DNA of 30,705 bases, taken from the NCBI GenBank assembly GCA_003550305.1, contig QKYT01000398.1, forward strand, positions 1-30,705. The letters run 5' to 3'. How positions within the stretch are numbered: the first letter of the stretch is position 1; each line of letters begins with the position of its first letter. Source of the stretch: Glomus cerebriforme. Lineage: Eukaryota; Glomeromycota; Glomeromycetes; Glomerales; Glomeraceae. Shown here piece after piece: positions 19,839 to 30,067 of this stretch. The position numbers were made by a program, and so were the translations under genes. The notes beneath the pieces are model-generated. The model was not told where the DNA came from. It was given only the letters and a program-made list of their open reading frames with translations, and searched no databases.

Positions 19839-21779
19839 TTATTTTTTGTTATTGCATAATTTTCCACTATGACATTTACTTACACATTTAACACCAGATT
19901 TTTTACAACGACACTTATTAGTATTACAGTTGCTTTTACACTTGCATATACTTCCTGTAAGTATATTAGTATTAGAACTACTTTGATTTCGTGCAGCTTC
20001 TCTAACAGATATATTATCTATTAGAATGTGCTCTAGCTCTGGACATTCTTTTACACCTAATGGATTTAATTCACCTGCACAATATAAATTATTTAATATT
20101 CCACTCATACATCCAAGATGATATTTGAATGTATCATTATAATTTAACTTTTCTATAATTTTGCATGGAAGTACAAGTCGATCTGTACCAAATCGGTCAA
20201 TTTTAGAAATAAGAATCTTTACATGCTCTCTGACTTCATATTCTAATTTATGCTTTGATTTTGCAATCATTGCAGAAGCCATTTTTTCTGTATAGGTCTT
20301 TAAATTTTGACAAGCAAAATTTCGTAAAACTTGATGTCCTTCTGTTGGTTGTTGATTAGTTAAATCTTGCAATGGTTGCATAGAGTACTGTAAAAGAAAT
20401 TAAATTAAATAATATTAATACTTTTTAATAATTCTTGACAAATTGTTTATAAAATTAAGATAAATAAATAAACTACTAACTGTTTCTTGATTTGAATTCT
20501 CTAAATTTAATCCTTGATTTGAATTTTCCAAATTTAATTCTTGATTCAAATTTTCCAAATTTAGTTCTTGATTTGAATTCGCTAATAAAGAATCACTCTC
20601 AAATGTAATATTATCGATCAAATCATCCAAGTCATTTACTGATTCTTGGACATTTCCCTCAAACTCACTTGGAATTTCATCTTCTGAAAAAATATTATTT
20701 TTGAACAATTGATCAAGCATAACTGAATATCCATGTGGAGTTCCACCAAATACAAGCTCATATGGTTTTTTATTATGCGCTCTACAAATTGAATTATTCA
20801 TTACATAAATTATGAATCTTAAGCCAAATGACCAATCTTGGCGATTATTAGCTTCCATCCATTTTCCTAATTTAATTTCAAGAATTCCATTTGCACGTTC
20901 AACTAAACCTTGGCTTGCAGGATGTCTTGGTCTACCATTAATGATTTGAATTTAGGCCATAAATTAACTAATTCAATAATTACTGAAGAAACAAATTCTT
21001 TGCCATTATCTGATTGAAGAATTAAAGGTGGTCCAAATACAGTAAAAATATCAAATAAAAAAGCTGCAACGTCTATTGCACGCTTTAAGTAAGGGCATGG
21101 GCCCATGAATATCTTGTAAAATGGTCATGTATATGAGCAATATATTTAAAATCATTGTCTTGTTTAAAGGTCATATCAATTAAATCAATCTATTTAAAAT
21201 AAATAAATTATTTTAATAAACAATTATAGTAAAATTAACAATAATAAATAAATTTACCTGTAAACGTGACATAAATTTTTGTGCTATAATTGGTATTCCA
21301 GCTAATGGTCAGATTCGTGTAAGTCTTGCTGCACAAACATTACATTGTGATATGAATTTTTCTACAAGATCTTGTCGACAATAACCCCATTTACCACTAA
21401 TTTGATTCCAAGTTTCTTTTTGGCCTCCATGCTAAGTAACTGTGGAATGTATTTTACAAAATTCATCATACATGTTTTCTGTAACCAATACAGGAAGTTC
21501 AACTATGATTTTTTCATTATTTTTTTTATTTTGAGTTTGAACATAAAGAACAATATAGGAATCTGATGAAATTTTTTGTAGTTTAAATTTATTTTTAACC
21601 CAATAACGAAAAGTTGAAGTATATAATGTAGTATCTGTAGGATTAAGAAGAACTTCCTTTATTTTTTGCAGTTTTTCTTGATTAATCAAAGCTTTTTCTT
21701 TTTTATTTAAAGCTAAATTATCAATATATTGCTTAACTAAATTATTAAAGCTTTGGCGTGAAATAAATGAATATTCCAT
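19839..21779 (-). pseudogene. Integrase-type DDE transposase gene, decayed
   Basis: Minus strand from ATG at 21779. Order of parts: an N-terminal region of about 105 residues; an HHCC zinc domain (HSTVT, HGGQKETWNQISGKWGY, then CNVC); an in-phase intron at 21257-21190; the rve core with the first Asp in IDLIDMTF, the second in LILQSDNGKEFV and the Glu in QGLVERANGILEIKLGKWM; then NNKKPYELVFGG-like sequence (HNKKPYELVFGG). A tandem 9-residue repeat of the SNQELNLEN type follows. A second intron (20480-20388, phase 0) leads to the last exon, with a Cys-rich CXC (tesmin/TSO1-like) end: CKCKSNCNTNKCRC and KCHSGKLCNNKK. Damage: TAG at 21434, TGA at 21311, one frameshift near 21100 and one near 20942. 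The catalytic DDE residues are all still visible. CXC domains bind DNA, so this one probably recognised the long ends. Confidence 0.8.
20481..20580 (-). repeat. 27-bp tandem repeat inside the transposase gene
   Basis: Reading the minus strand, three and a half units of 27 bp encode SNQELNLEN, LNQELNLEN, SNQGLNLEN and SNQE. The repeat ends at the splice donor of the second intron. It lies in the linker between the integrase core and the CXC exon. Confidence 0.7.
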
Positions 21780-21889
21780 AGTTTTATTAGTTTCAGCTTT
21801 TAGAATAAAAAATAATAATAAAACAAGTAGAAGATATTTGATTATTAAATACTAATTTCTTATTTATTGCTAATCCAAACAAGCTAGTT

Positions 21890-22415
21890 TATGATTTCAA
21901 TCTGATGCAATTAATCTGATGTTACGTCAGACTTAAATTTCAATTTGATATACAAATGATAAATTAGTTTGACGTACATCAGACTCAAATTTCAATTTGA
22001 CATAACTCAATTTGAAACTTACGCCTATTCTAATTTGATGCACAACATATACATTCATTATGTTTTACAATGTGTACACGTTACGTAAAATATAACGTAT
22101 ACACGTTGTAAAACATAATAAACGTATATACGTTGTAAAACATAACTACGGGTACCCATATTAAAAAGCAACAGGTACCCATTATATGAAATGGAATACT
22201 CATTGTAGAATATGACCCTTAATAGTAGGGTCAAGGGACCGTTAAAAAATATAACGTATATACGTTATGTTTTATGATGGTTACCCATGAAATTAACAAG
22301 TTAACCCGTTGATACAGGGGTAACCCGTCATAAAACACAACGTATATATGTTATATTTTATAACGTGTATACGTTATGTTTTATGACGCACTTTTGACCA
22401 GAGCAGCTTGCCATA
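21890..22415 (-). repeat. Right terminal inverted repeat with palindrome array
   Basis: The right arm is continuous (about 526 bp). Perfect AACGTATATACGTT palindromes are at 22121-22134 and 22253-22266; AACGTGTATACGTT is at 22362-22375 and AACGTATACACGTT at 22094-22107. The inner 120 bp repeat a TCAAATTGAAAT/AATTTCAATTTGA word several times, matching 19630-19763 on the left. Confidence 0.8.
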
Positions 22416-23160
22416 TTTTTTGTAAGTTAAAATTAGCTATAACTCATAAACTATACTACTTCCAATGGATCTTGCTTGCAACATTGGTTTAGGGTAAGGA
22501 TAGGAAGGTAATTTAGAAAAAAGAACATCGGGGAAGGGGCCTTGGTAAGGAACTCCATAAGTAAATCATAAATTTTTTTTATAGAACTGAACAACTCGTT
22601 AGTAATCACGTGATTTATCTCTGAAAGTTTCTAACTTTCTAATATTAAAAATATAAAGTTTAGATAAAGGTTTCGATTGTAAAGTTTTTAACTTCAATAA
22701 AGCTTATTTATTTGAGTATAAAATATAAATAATACAAATTTTATATTACAAGTTTAATTTATTTCATTTATTTCATATTTTAAGTTTTATATTTCATTGA
22801 TACATTTTATTATTCTGTTTTTTTACTAAATGTTAAATTAGTAATAATAGCACGCTTCGGACGTTTAACAGTTTCCATTTCCTAGTAGATAAAAAAAATA
22901 ATTATTAAAATAATTTAAATACAGATGAAGTTAAAACATTTATTATAGTTAAGCGAGTTAAATGATAATAGTGATAATTTAATTTTTATTTTATTTAATA
23001 AATTATATTTTATAACTAAAATTTCTAAAAATTAATCTTAAAAATTCTTTCGTTTATTATTTACAATAATAATAGTTTGGAGTATTCATTGTGATATGTG
23101 AGGGGTAAAAATTATAAAATTGGTTATAAGTCATTAAAAAACAAAATTTTTTCTGATTGA
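22416..23160. other. Spacer right of the transposon
   Basis: AT-rich. A short GC-richer stretch at about 22485-22560 (GGGTAAGGATAGGAAGG ... GGGGAAGGGGCCTTGG) is purine-rich on this strand and has no coding frame. AATCACGTGATTT at about 22599 is another CACGTG palindrome. No gene was recognised. Confidence 0.4.
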
Positions 23161-23176
23161 TGAAATTCTTATAACT

Positions 23177-23223
23177 ATTTATAAGGTTGATGGTTTTATT
23201 GATAAATGGGATAGTGAAAAAAA
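23177..23223 (+). pseudogene. Kinase N-lobe scrap
   Basis: The frame from 23177 reads IYKVDGFIDKWDSEKK. The intact kinase gene in this window has IYKAIWLDGPIDSWDFDKQQ at the start of its kinase domain, so this looks like the same family signature with three residues lost. Flanking frames are broken, so only a scrap of a TKL-type kinase gene remains. The match is short, and chance similarity is possible. Confidence 0.4.
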
Positions 23224-23749
23224 GATATTATATGATAAATTTGAAAATGCAATATATATTTATATTATGTCATCTCTCAATAAAAAATTAGTATATAAAA
23301 AATTACTAAGTCAATTTATAATTGGGTTAAATTTATATTTAATTCAAGGCCTTTACTAAAATCTATTAAAAATTAAAAATTAAAAATTTGGCCTAAGCTG
23401 TATACCATCATAAATCGAAAATACGGTATGTATATTATTTACTTTACAAAAATAAAATATTCTAAGTCTGGAGGACTAAGAAGCCAAAGAGAAAAAAAAG
23501 GAAGAGAAAGTGTCATATAAGTTCTTGAAACAATATAAAATAGAAAAAAAAAATAGAATAAATTATAGTATAAAAAAATTATTTATTGAATAGTCAAAGA
23601 GATCCATTTAATAAAAAAATTATGATGTAATTTTCTAATACGTAATTATAAAAACATTTTGCATTATATTTCAAATTAATGAATCAAATAAGCCATTAAT
23701 TTTATAAAATTTTTGTATAGACTTTTTGTTAGAAGCACTTAATACTTCA

Positions 23750-23857
23750 AAAATTATTTGTGATGGATTTTAACCTAGTAAATTTCACAAGGACTGTGAG
23801 AATCAATCTCGTACTGCAACAATTATTAAAGTGAAAAGCAGCAAAGAAATTCTTGAA
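23750..23857 (+). pseudogene. TLDc domain fragment
   Basis: One frame gives CDGF, a TAA stop (23771-23773), then PSKFHKDCENQSRTATIIKV and KSSKEIL. The TLDc domains of this lineage carry the signature DGFxPxKFHExCDNQSxTVTIxKVKxSNEILGGYxP, which this follows closely up to EIL, after which the similarity is lost. TLDc domains (TBC/LysM-associated, linked to oxidation resistance proteins) sit at the C-terminus of BTB-BACK-TLDc proteins in Rhizophagus. This relic may belong with the BTB fragment on the other side of the transposon. Confidence 0.6.
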
Positions 23858-24148
23858 CAAGATATTAGTTTTTTAAGGATCAAAAGATATTCAAAATCAT
23901 ATTTTAATTCATGGGTATGGAAATCTTATTGAAATCATTAAACGTCCCTTTTACGACCAATTACCCTTTAACAACTTCTACACACATCAAAGACTTAGAT
24001 TCTGTCGCCCACCAAGACGTTATGGATTACTCCAATTAATTTTTTTTCATTCGGACGACTATACTATATTTCTTTTTTTTTAGTTCAACATACATCTTTT
24101 GGCATCTCTTTACAATCTAACACAATTAAAATAGGGTGGATCATTCAC

Positions 24149-24322
24149 TGGTCGAAGTGATGCGATGTCCATCATTGATACCCTGGTGTCTACAGCAGTG
24201 GAAACCTCCATAGGTATCTAAGACATTAAATGGGACTTAATTAATATTAAGAGTACATCATGGACGGAAGTTGGACACATTTCCATAGGATGTTCATAGT
24301 GGAAACCATGTCACTTCGACCA
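24149..24322. repeat. Small inverted-repeat element, 12-bp perfect arms
   Basis: TGGTCGAAGTGA at 24149-24160 is perfectly inverted as TCACTTCGACCA at 24311-24322. The interior is less AT-rich than the surroundings and has its own repeated words (GTGGAAACCTCCATAGG; TTCCATAGGATGTTCATAGT; GTGGAAACC). No ORF. It may be a short non-autonomous element or part of a larger repeat reaching to about 24450. Confidence 0.5.
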
Positions 24323-25236
24323 AACTCGAATGGTTGAAAGAACAACGCGGCTAGATTAGTGTTTATGACAGTAGTCAGTGCTTATCAATAAAAGATAAGA
24401 GGTGCTACCGGGGCATTGAATTTCGCCTAGGTATAGTTGGAGTAGTTTGTCTATATAGATCATTATGTAATTTACATTTTGTATTAGCTGTTAGCGATAC
24501 TCAACTTTGCGTGTCTAAACCAAAAATAAAAAATTTTTTAACTTATCGTGAAATTTTTTTGATTATTATTCATTATTACTATTGGTCAAGATCAAACCAC
24601 TAAAAATTATAAAAATGATTTATCAAAAATAATAATAAAGGGCTTTTAATAATTCTTTTCAGCAAGACAACAAAACTTATACTCTAGAATTATGTAAAAA
24701 GGTTAACAGATTTAATAAATTTATAATAATGCTTTCATTAGTACTTGCCGTTTAGTATGCTGGATTATTGCCATAAAAAGAATTTTCATAAACTTTTCGA
24801 ACGTCTACAGCTGAAATTCTTTTATGTATTTTGTGGGTTCAGTCAATAAATTGATTATTCTATTTTAAGGAGAAATTTATCGCATGATTATAAATGTTTT
24901 TTATTAAAAAAATTATTCAAAAACACAGCAGCATATTTATTATATACATGATGTCATTATCATTTACTTGTTAATATATTCATTATATTGCATAATTCTT
25001 CTTGATTCTTTCAACTATTTCTATGTTTATTGTATAGTTTTATTATTACAATCATTGTTCCATTATCTCTTTTTAATTCACTATCATGATCTAATGATTT
25101 TAATAAAAATGTTTTTGACTCAGTGTTAAACGAAAATTACCAGAAAAAAATACATTAATACATTAAACTATTTTTATTCTTATCAAAAAAAAAAAAAATA
25201 TAATAAATAAAATATTGAATAAATATAATAGCATAT
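24323..25236. other. Spacer downstream of the kinase gene
   Basis: Continues with a moderately GC-richer stretch to about 24450 (GGTGCTACCGGGGCATTG), then AT-rich DNA. A 27-codon frame on the minus strand near 24750-24835 is open but too short to identify. The poly-A/T run at 25185-25200 and AATAAA-like words near 25203-25222 lie at the 3' end of the minus-strand kinase gene. Confidence 0.4.
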
Positions 25237-27639
25237 TTAATTTTCAATTATACAATCCAAGCACTCAGCAGAATTTTTTTGATCTAAAATTTCAGTAAGT
25301 AAGCGACTTGTATAATATGCTTGTGAATGAAATTCTGTATTAGAAATATTAATTTGTTTTTTTGTTAAAGATTTATCGGCTTTTACAAATTCATACATAT
25401 CACTTCTGGATTGGTTATCCATATCACTACTAACTTCTGTAATAACTGTATCATTTTCATTATTTAGTTTATAATATTCGTTAACACAATTAAGCCATTG
25501 AGATACAATATTTTCAAGGTCTATTATAATTGGTCTTTTAAAAGGATCTGAATTCCAACATTTTTCCATCAATTCTATATAACATTTTGGTGTATTTTCA
25601 ATAATTTCAGGACGTTCTCCATTACAAATACTTAAACTAAGTTGATAACTATGTGCTCTATTATTAAATGGAGGAACGCCTGATGTAAATTCCCACATTA
25701 TCATTGCAAAACTATAGATATCACTTGATGAAGTATAAGGTTTATTTCTTATTACTTCAGGTGCCATATAAGGCAAAACTCCATAATTTCTATTAATAGA
25801 ATCTTGGAAATCACTTATAGATTTACATAATCCTAAATCAATAATATATGCTTCATAATTATCCGATATCAAAATGTTACCATCATGAAGATCACAATGA
25901 ACAAGATTTGATTCATGTATTATTTTGAGTCCCAAAATAATATTTTTTAATAATTGTAATTTGTGTTGCCATTTAAATTTAATTATATTAGATAAACATT
26001 TTCTTAAACTCCCTTCTTTTGCATAACTCATTACTATCATGTAATTTAAAGTATTTGGATCCTGAGTAATTCCAAAGAATTGAATGAATTTTGAAAATGA
26101 TCGTTTCTGACAATTGTAGTGATATTTCCACTATATAAATTATTAAAATTATTAACTTTTAATAAAAAAAGAATAAATAAACAAAGTTTTATAAGATTTT
26201 ACCTCATTTAAAAATTTATCATTTAAACTTGATGAATTATTAAGATTTTTAAGAATAACCTCATAACCAATTTGAGAATTCCACCTATTCCATTGTTGTT
26301 TATCAAAATCCCAACTATCAATAGGTCCATCCAACCAGATAGCCTTATAAATTTCACTGAATCCTCCTTTATCATAGAAATTAATATTTTTCAATCTATT
26401 ATAAGGTATCCATTCTAAAACTTCATAACTATTTTTAGCATTTAGTTGTGCCACTTGAATAAATTTATCAATAAATTTATTTTTACTAGTCCACTTTAAA
26501 AAATCCTGTTGAAATCGTTTAGTATTACATTGTTGACACCAATTGTAATCAATATATGATTGTTTACATTCTTTACATAATTTAGAAATTATTATGTTAT
26601 TTTCTGCTACTTTTTGATACCAATAAGAGGCTTTTTCTAAATTTTTTTCTGTTCCGAAACCATTTTTGTAGCATTTGGCTAAGTTATTCATTGCAATTTC
26701 ATCACCATTTTCTGCTGATTTTCGAAACCAATAAAAGGCGCTTTCTAAATTCTTTTCTGTTCCTTCACCATTTTTATAGCATAAGGCTAAATTATTCATT
26801 GCAAATTTATCACCATTTTCTGCTGCTTTCTGAAACCAATAAAAGGTTCTTTCTAAATTCTTTTTTGTTCCTTCACCATTTTTGTGGCATAAGGCTAAAC
26901 TATACATTGCACTTTTATTACCATTTTCTGCTGCTTTTTGATACCAATAAAAGGCTTTTTGTAAATTCTTTTTTGTTCTTTCACCATTTTTGTAATATTT
27001 TGCTAAATGTTTCATTGCATTTATATCACCATTTTCTGCCACTTTTTGATACCAATGAAAGGGGCTTTCTAAATTCTTTTCTGTTTCAATACCATTTTCA
27101 CAACATATTGTTAAATTATTCATTGCATCTTTATTGCCATTTTCTGCTGCTTTTTTATACCAATAAAAAGCTTTTTCAGAATTCTTTTCTGTTCCTTCAC
27201 CATTGTAATAGCATAAAGCTAAATTATTCATTGCATCTTTATTACCATTTTCTGTTGCTTTTTGAAACCAATAGAAGGCTTTTTTTAAATTCTTTTCTGT
27301 TCCCTTACCAATATAGTAACATGTAGCTAAACCATTCATTGCAATTTCATTACCAATTTCTGCTGCTTTTTGATACCAATAAAAGGTTTTTTCTAAATTC
27401 TTTTCTGTCCCTTCACCATTATTATAGCATATTGCTAAATTACTCATTGCATATTTATTACCATTTTCTGCTGCTTTATGGTACCAATAAAAGGCTTTTT
27501 CTAAATTCTTTTCTGTTCCAAAACCATTTTTGTAGCAAATAGCTAAATTATTCATTGTAATTTTATCGCCATTTTCTGCTAATTGTTCTAACCGATTAAT
27601 ATCACAGCTTGAATCATTAATATTAGCGGGAGTTGACAT
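25237..27639 (-). CDS. Sel1-repeat / zinc-ribbon / TKL-type protein kinase
   Basis: Model: exon 1 27639-26203, exon 2 26130-25237, one 72-nt intron in phase 0; 776 residues. Residues 29-347 are nine Sel1 repeats of 36 residues (MNNLAICYKNGFGTEKNLEK type), an alpha-helical protein-binding solenoid. A C4 zinc ribbon follows (C355, C358, C368, C371). The kinase domain runs from about 420 to 690: a loose glycine loop KGGFSEIYKA (424-433), the ATP-binding Lys in EVILKNL (K464), HCDLHDGN with the catalytic Asp559, DLG (577-579) in place of DFG, YMAPEVI (601-607) and DIYSFAMIMWEFTSG. All catalytic residues are present, so it is probably active. The C-terminus ends in a family-typical QAYYTSRLLTEIL segment. 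The splice is supported by the WKYHYNCQKRSF...FGITQDP segment, which completes the N-lobe. Sel1-kinase fusions are greatly expanded in these fungi; the pathway is unknown. The shorter upstream reading frame that continues into the intron is an artefact. Confidence 0.88.
26599..27555 (-). repeat. 108-bp coding tandem repeat (nine Sel1 units)
   Basis: Nine consecutive 108-bp units, each coding one 36-residue Sel1 motif with GTEKNLEKAFYWYQKAAENG as the most constant part. Unit 5 is the most diverged (CCENGIETEKNLESPFHWYQ). Because the period is a multiple of three, the opposite strand also stays open (26691-27326 and 27339-27542); those frames are shadows. Confidence 0.85.
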
Positions 27640-28972
27640 TTTTAGTCTTTTCTAGGTAAAATAGTTTTTGTGTCATTAATTTAAAAAATTTTTTCGTCGT
27701 ACTAAATTCTTGATCGTCATTAAGATACATATTATACATATTATTGAAGAATCCCAAATCAGGTTAGATTGAAATAAATCTGTAGTATTACGGTTGTGTA
27801 TCAGGACCCCGAGTAATACTAAATAAAATAAGGCCTTTTTTAGACAATTTTTAATAATGCCGGTGAGAATTTTATTACTTCTTTTAGCAACTGACTGACA
27901 TTAACATAATTCTGGCCCTGAAAAAATGCGTAGGATAAATTTTTTTGCTACTTAAGACCCCTATTAATATTGTTCGGGTCCTATTGTATCACAGTACTTC
28001 ACGTAAATGACAAGTTTTTTGTCGTTTGTATCATTTTATAAAATATAGTAGTCATAGTGCATTAGTTAAGCATAAATTTGATAATTCAGGTCTGCAATTG
28101 GTCCGAGTTAATGTCATTCAGTAATAGCGTAATAGCCTGATTAACTGCGAAAAAAAATGTCGTTCGAGCGATATGATAGTTTTCAACAAATCATAATAAT
28201 AAATTGTAATAACTATTGTTAAGTTTTTATTTTATTTTACTAATAAAATACGTGTATTTTATATTTTAAAACCATCTTTGAATTATTTTTAAGTATTGCG
28301 TGTTTAGTATGGGCCGAAAAAAACATAACAATATCATCTTTATAAGCATGAAGATTTTTTTTAATTAGCAACAGTAAAAAATAAATGAAAAATTATATTA
28401 TGCATCATGTAAATACGATACAACTATAATTTTGTAGAGAAAATATTGTAATCTTATTAAATAATCGAAATAAATTTGTTGTAGCCGCTTTGATCATCTT
28501 ATTAAATTTTTTATGTTGAACATTTAAATAATACTCAAAGGAAAAAAAAAAGAAAGATGATGAAAGATTATAACTAAAATAGAACCTGCTTAGCTTTTTG
28601 TCCTTTAAGTAAAATCATTTTTTTCTATTCCAAGTATTTTTGAGTTGAAATAACCCACTTTGCTTATATACTTTATTTATTTTACATTATCATTAAGAAA
28701 ATATATTGTAATACAACTATGGATTCTTTACCTTTTGTAAATTTAAGATAGTGTGTGAAAAAAATTTTTTTTTTAATGGTATCAGCAAACTTTCTTTTAA
28801 TTGAATTATCATTATAAATCGCAAAAGTAGTCTAATATTAATTTATTCCAATTTTGGAAAAATATCAAAATACCTGGCGTGAACTTTCTTCTATAAAATA
28901 AATAAAACACATGATTTATTGAAAGTTATTGTGTATAAATATGTATTGATGTATAAAGAATATTTTTTTTTC
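27640..28972. other. Intergenic region between two minus-strand genes
   Basis: About 1.3 kb without a recognisable gene. The first part should hold the kinase promoter. The block at 27750-28170 is a little less AT-rich (GGACCCCGAGTAATAC; GGTCCGAGTTAATGTC) but has no open frame. The rest is AT-rich and includes the 3' flank of the membrane-protein gene. Confidence 0.45.
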
Positions 28973-30067
28973 TTAATAATTTGAAAAAAAATTAATAACC
29001 GGTTCATAGGAATATTCATATATAAAAATAAGTCCTGCCAAGGGGTAAATTAAAAGTTGAACAAAATATGACAGATATATAAAATAATAATTATAATAAT
29101 AATAAATAGTAATAAAAAAAACAACAGTTATGAGAATAATCTTACGGGTTTTTTCAAATATTGTAATTACCATGATAGGTATAATAATTGGAAATAAAGT
29201 AACATAAATAATAAAAATAAAACACGCATGATATAACATATTAGACATTACTATCACAAATAAAAGTAAAAATAATAGAAGATAATCGTAACTTAAACCA
29301 ATTATGATTATAGGAAAAAATACTCTTCTGAATTCATTAAGTTCATTATAATTAGGAAGTCTAGTGGGAAAAACTTGAGACCGTATTTTTTTAAGAGATA
29401 TTGTCCAAGACAAAATAATAGAAAAAATTAATAATCCTCTAATAATAGGATTACCACTTCTAAAAATCAAAATAATTCCCTCCAAAGTTAATAATGCGAT
29501 CGTTAATATTGGGTTCGGTAAATATTTAATAATCCCCAACAAAGATGAAATTATTTTAAAAAATTCAATATACGTCAATATGTCACGATTTATACCATCA
29601 TAATAAAAATAAAGACGGATTATGTTTGAAAAATTGACAGTAGTTGTTAAACCTTCCATATTCTCATCATAACGGTCATCATGATCTGAATAAAGAACAT
29701 TAATTTCAGTACTTGGACGCATTCCAATTGACACTCCAAGCCAACAAATAAAAGAGATTGATCCTTGTATAGCTGCTTTTATTTTTTCACTGCGTCCCAA
29801 GAACATTGCAAGCGTGCTAAAAGAAACACTTAGAAAGTCAATTAAAAAAATTATGAACCGATGGCTAGCATTGTTTATCCTTGAGTAAAAATATGTTGAA
29901 ACGCAGATGCTAAATACGACACAAAACAAATCACCAAGATAGAAGTAAAAATCTGTGGTTTCGTTATCAGCCCTAACCACGGGAATCGAATGTAGAAAAA
30001 TGGAAATAATAGCTAAAATTTTGCCGTTAATCAAGGACAGTAATTTGGAAAAGATGATAATTGGCAT
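28973..30067 (-). CDS. Multipass membrane protein, function unknown
   Basis: A single-exon frame of 364 residues on the minus strand from ATG at 30067. The N-terminus is hydrophobic and ends in IPVVRADNE, so residues 1-33 could be a cleaved signal peptide or a first helix. Further hydrophobic spans are at about 42-61, 71-90, 98-115, 168-202 (one or two), 209-226, 250-275, 278-303, 308-330 and 331-350. The largest loop (116-167) is acidic (SDHDDRYDEN) and probably faces one side of the membrane. The C-terminal part is very rich in Ile, Phe and Tyr (ITIYYYYNYYFIYLSYF). No transporter, receptor or enzyme motif was recognised. Lineage-specific multipass proteins of this sort are common in these genomes. 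The clean length and regular helices support a real gene. Confidence 0.75.
   Translation of the reverse strand: MPIIIFSKLLSLINGKILAIISIFLHSIPVVRADNETTDFYFYLGDLFCVVFSICVSTYFYSRINNASHRFIIFLIDFLSVSFSTLAMFLGRSEKIKAAIQGSISFICWLGVSIGMRPSTEINVLYSDHDDRYDENMEGLTTTVNFSNIIRLYFYYDGINRDILTYIEFFKIISSLLGIIKYLPNPILTIALLTLEGIILIFRSGNPIIRGLLIFSIILSWTISLKKIRSQVFPTRLPNYNELNEFRRVFFPIIIIGLSYDYLLLFLLLFVIVMSNMLYHACFIFIIYVTLFPIIIPIMVITIFEKTRKIILITVVFFITIYYYYNYYFIYLSYFVQLLIYPLAGLIFIYEYSYEPVINFFSNY

Larger units (their letters stand above)
18790..22415. mobile_element. Long-TIR DNA transposon with integrase-type transposase (Ginger/KRBA2-like), degraded
   Basis: The ends TATGGCAAG (from 18790) and CTTGCCATA (to 22415) are inverted copies, followed inward by GCTCTGGTCAAAAGTGCGTC and several hundred more matching bases on each side. 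Poly-T-plus-G flanks (TTTTTGT left, TTTTTTGT right) may be the target-site duplication. Inside is a single minus-strand gene coding for an integrase-type DDE transposase with a C-terminal CXC domain. No reverse transcriptase, protease or gag is present, so this is a cut-and-paste element rather than an LTR retrotransposon. Ginger-type and KRBA2-like elements use such an rve transposase. The transposase has two stops and two frameshifts, so this copy is probably dead, yet it is intact enough for all domains to be read. Confidence 0.8.

Noticed and set aside
18790..22415. LTR retrotransposon reading of the 3.6-kb element
   Set aside because: The terminal repeats are inverted, not direct, and no gag, protease or reverse transcriptase is present.
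22800..22885. Possible last exon on the minus strand (METVKRPKRAIITNL) behind a CTAG acceptor
   Set aside because: Only 23 codons, with no upstream exon found; cannot be supported.
26691..27542. Long plus-strand frames opposite the Sel1 array
   Set aside because: The 108-bp period keeps the opposite strand open. The translation is a His/Phe/Leu repeat with no sense of its own.
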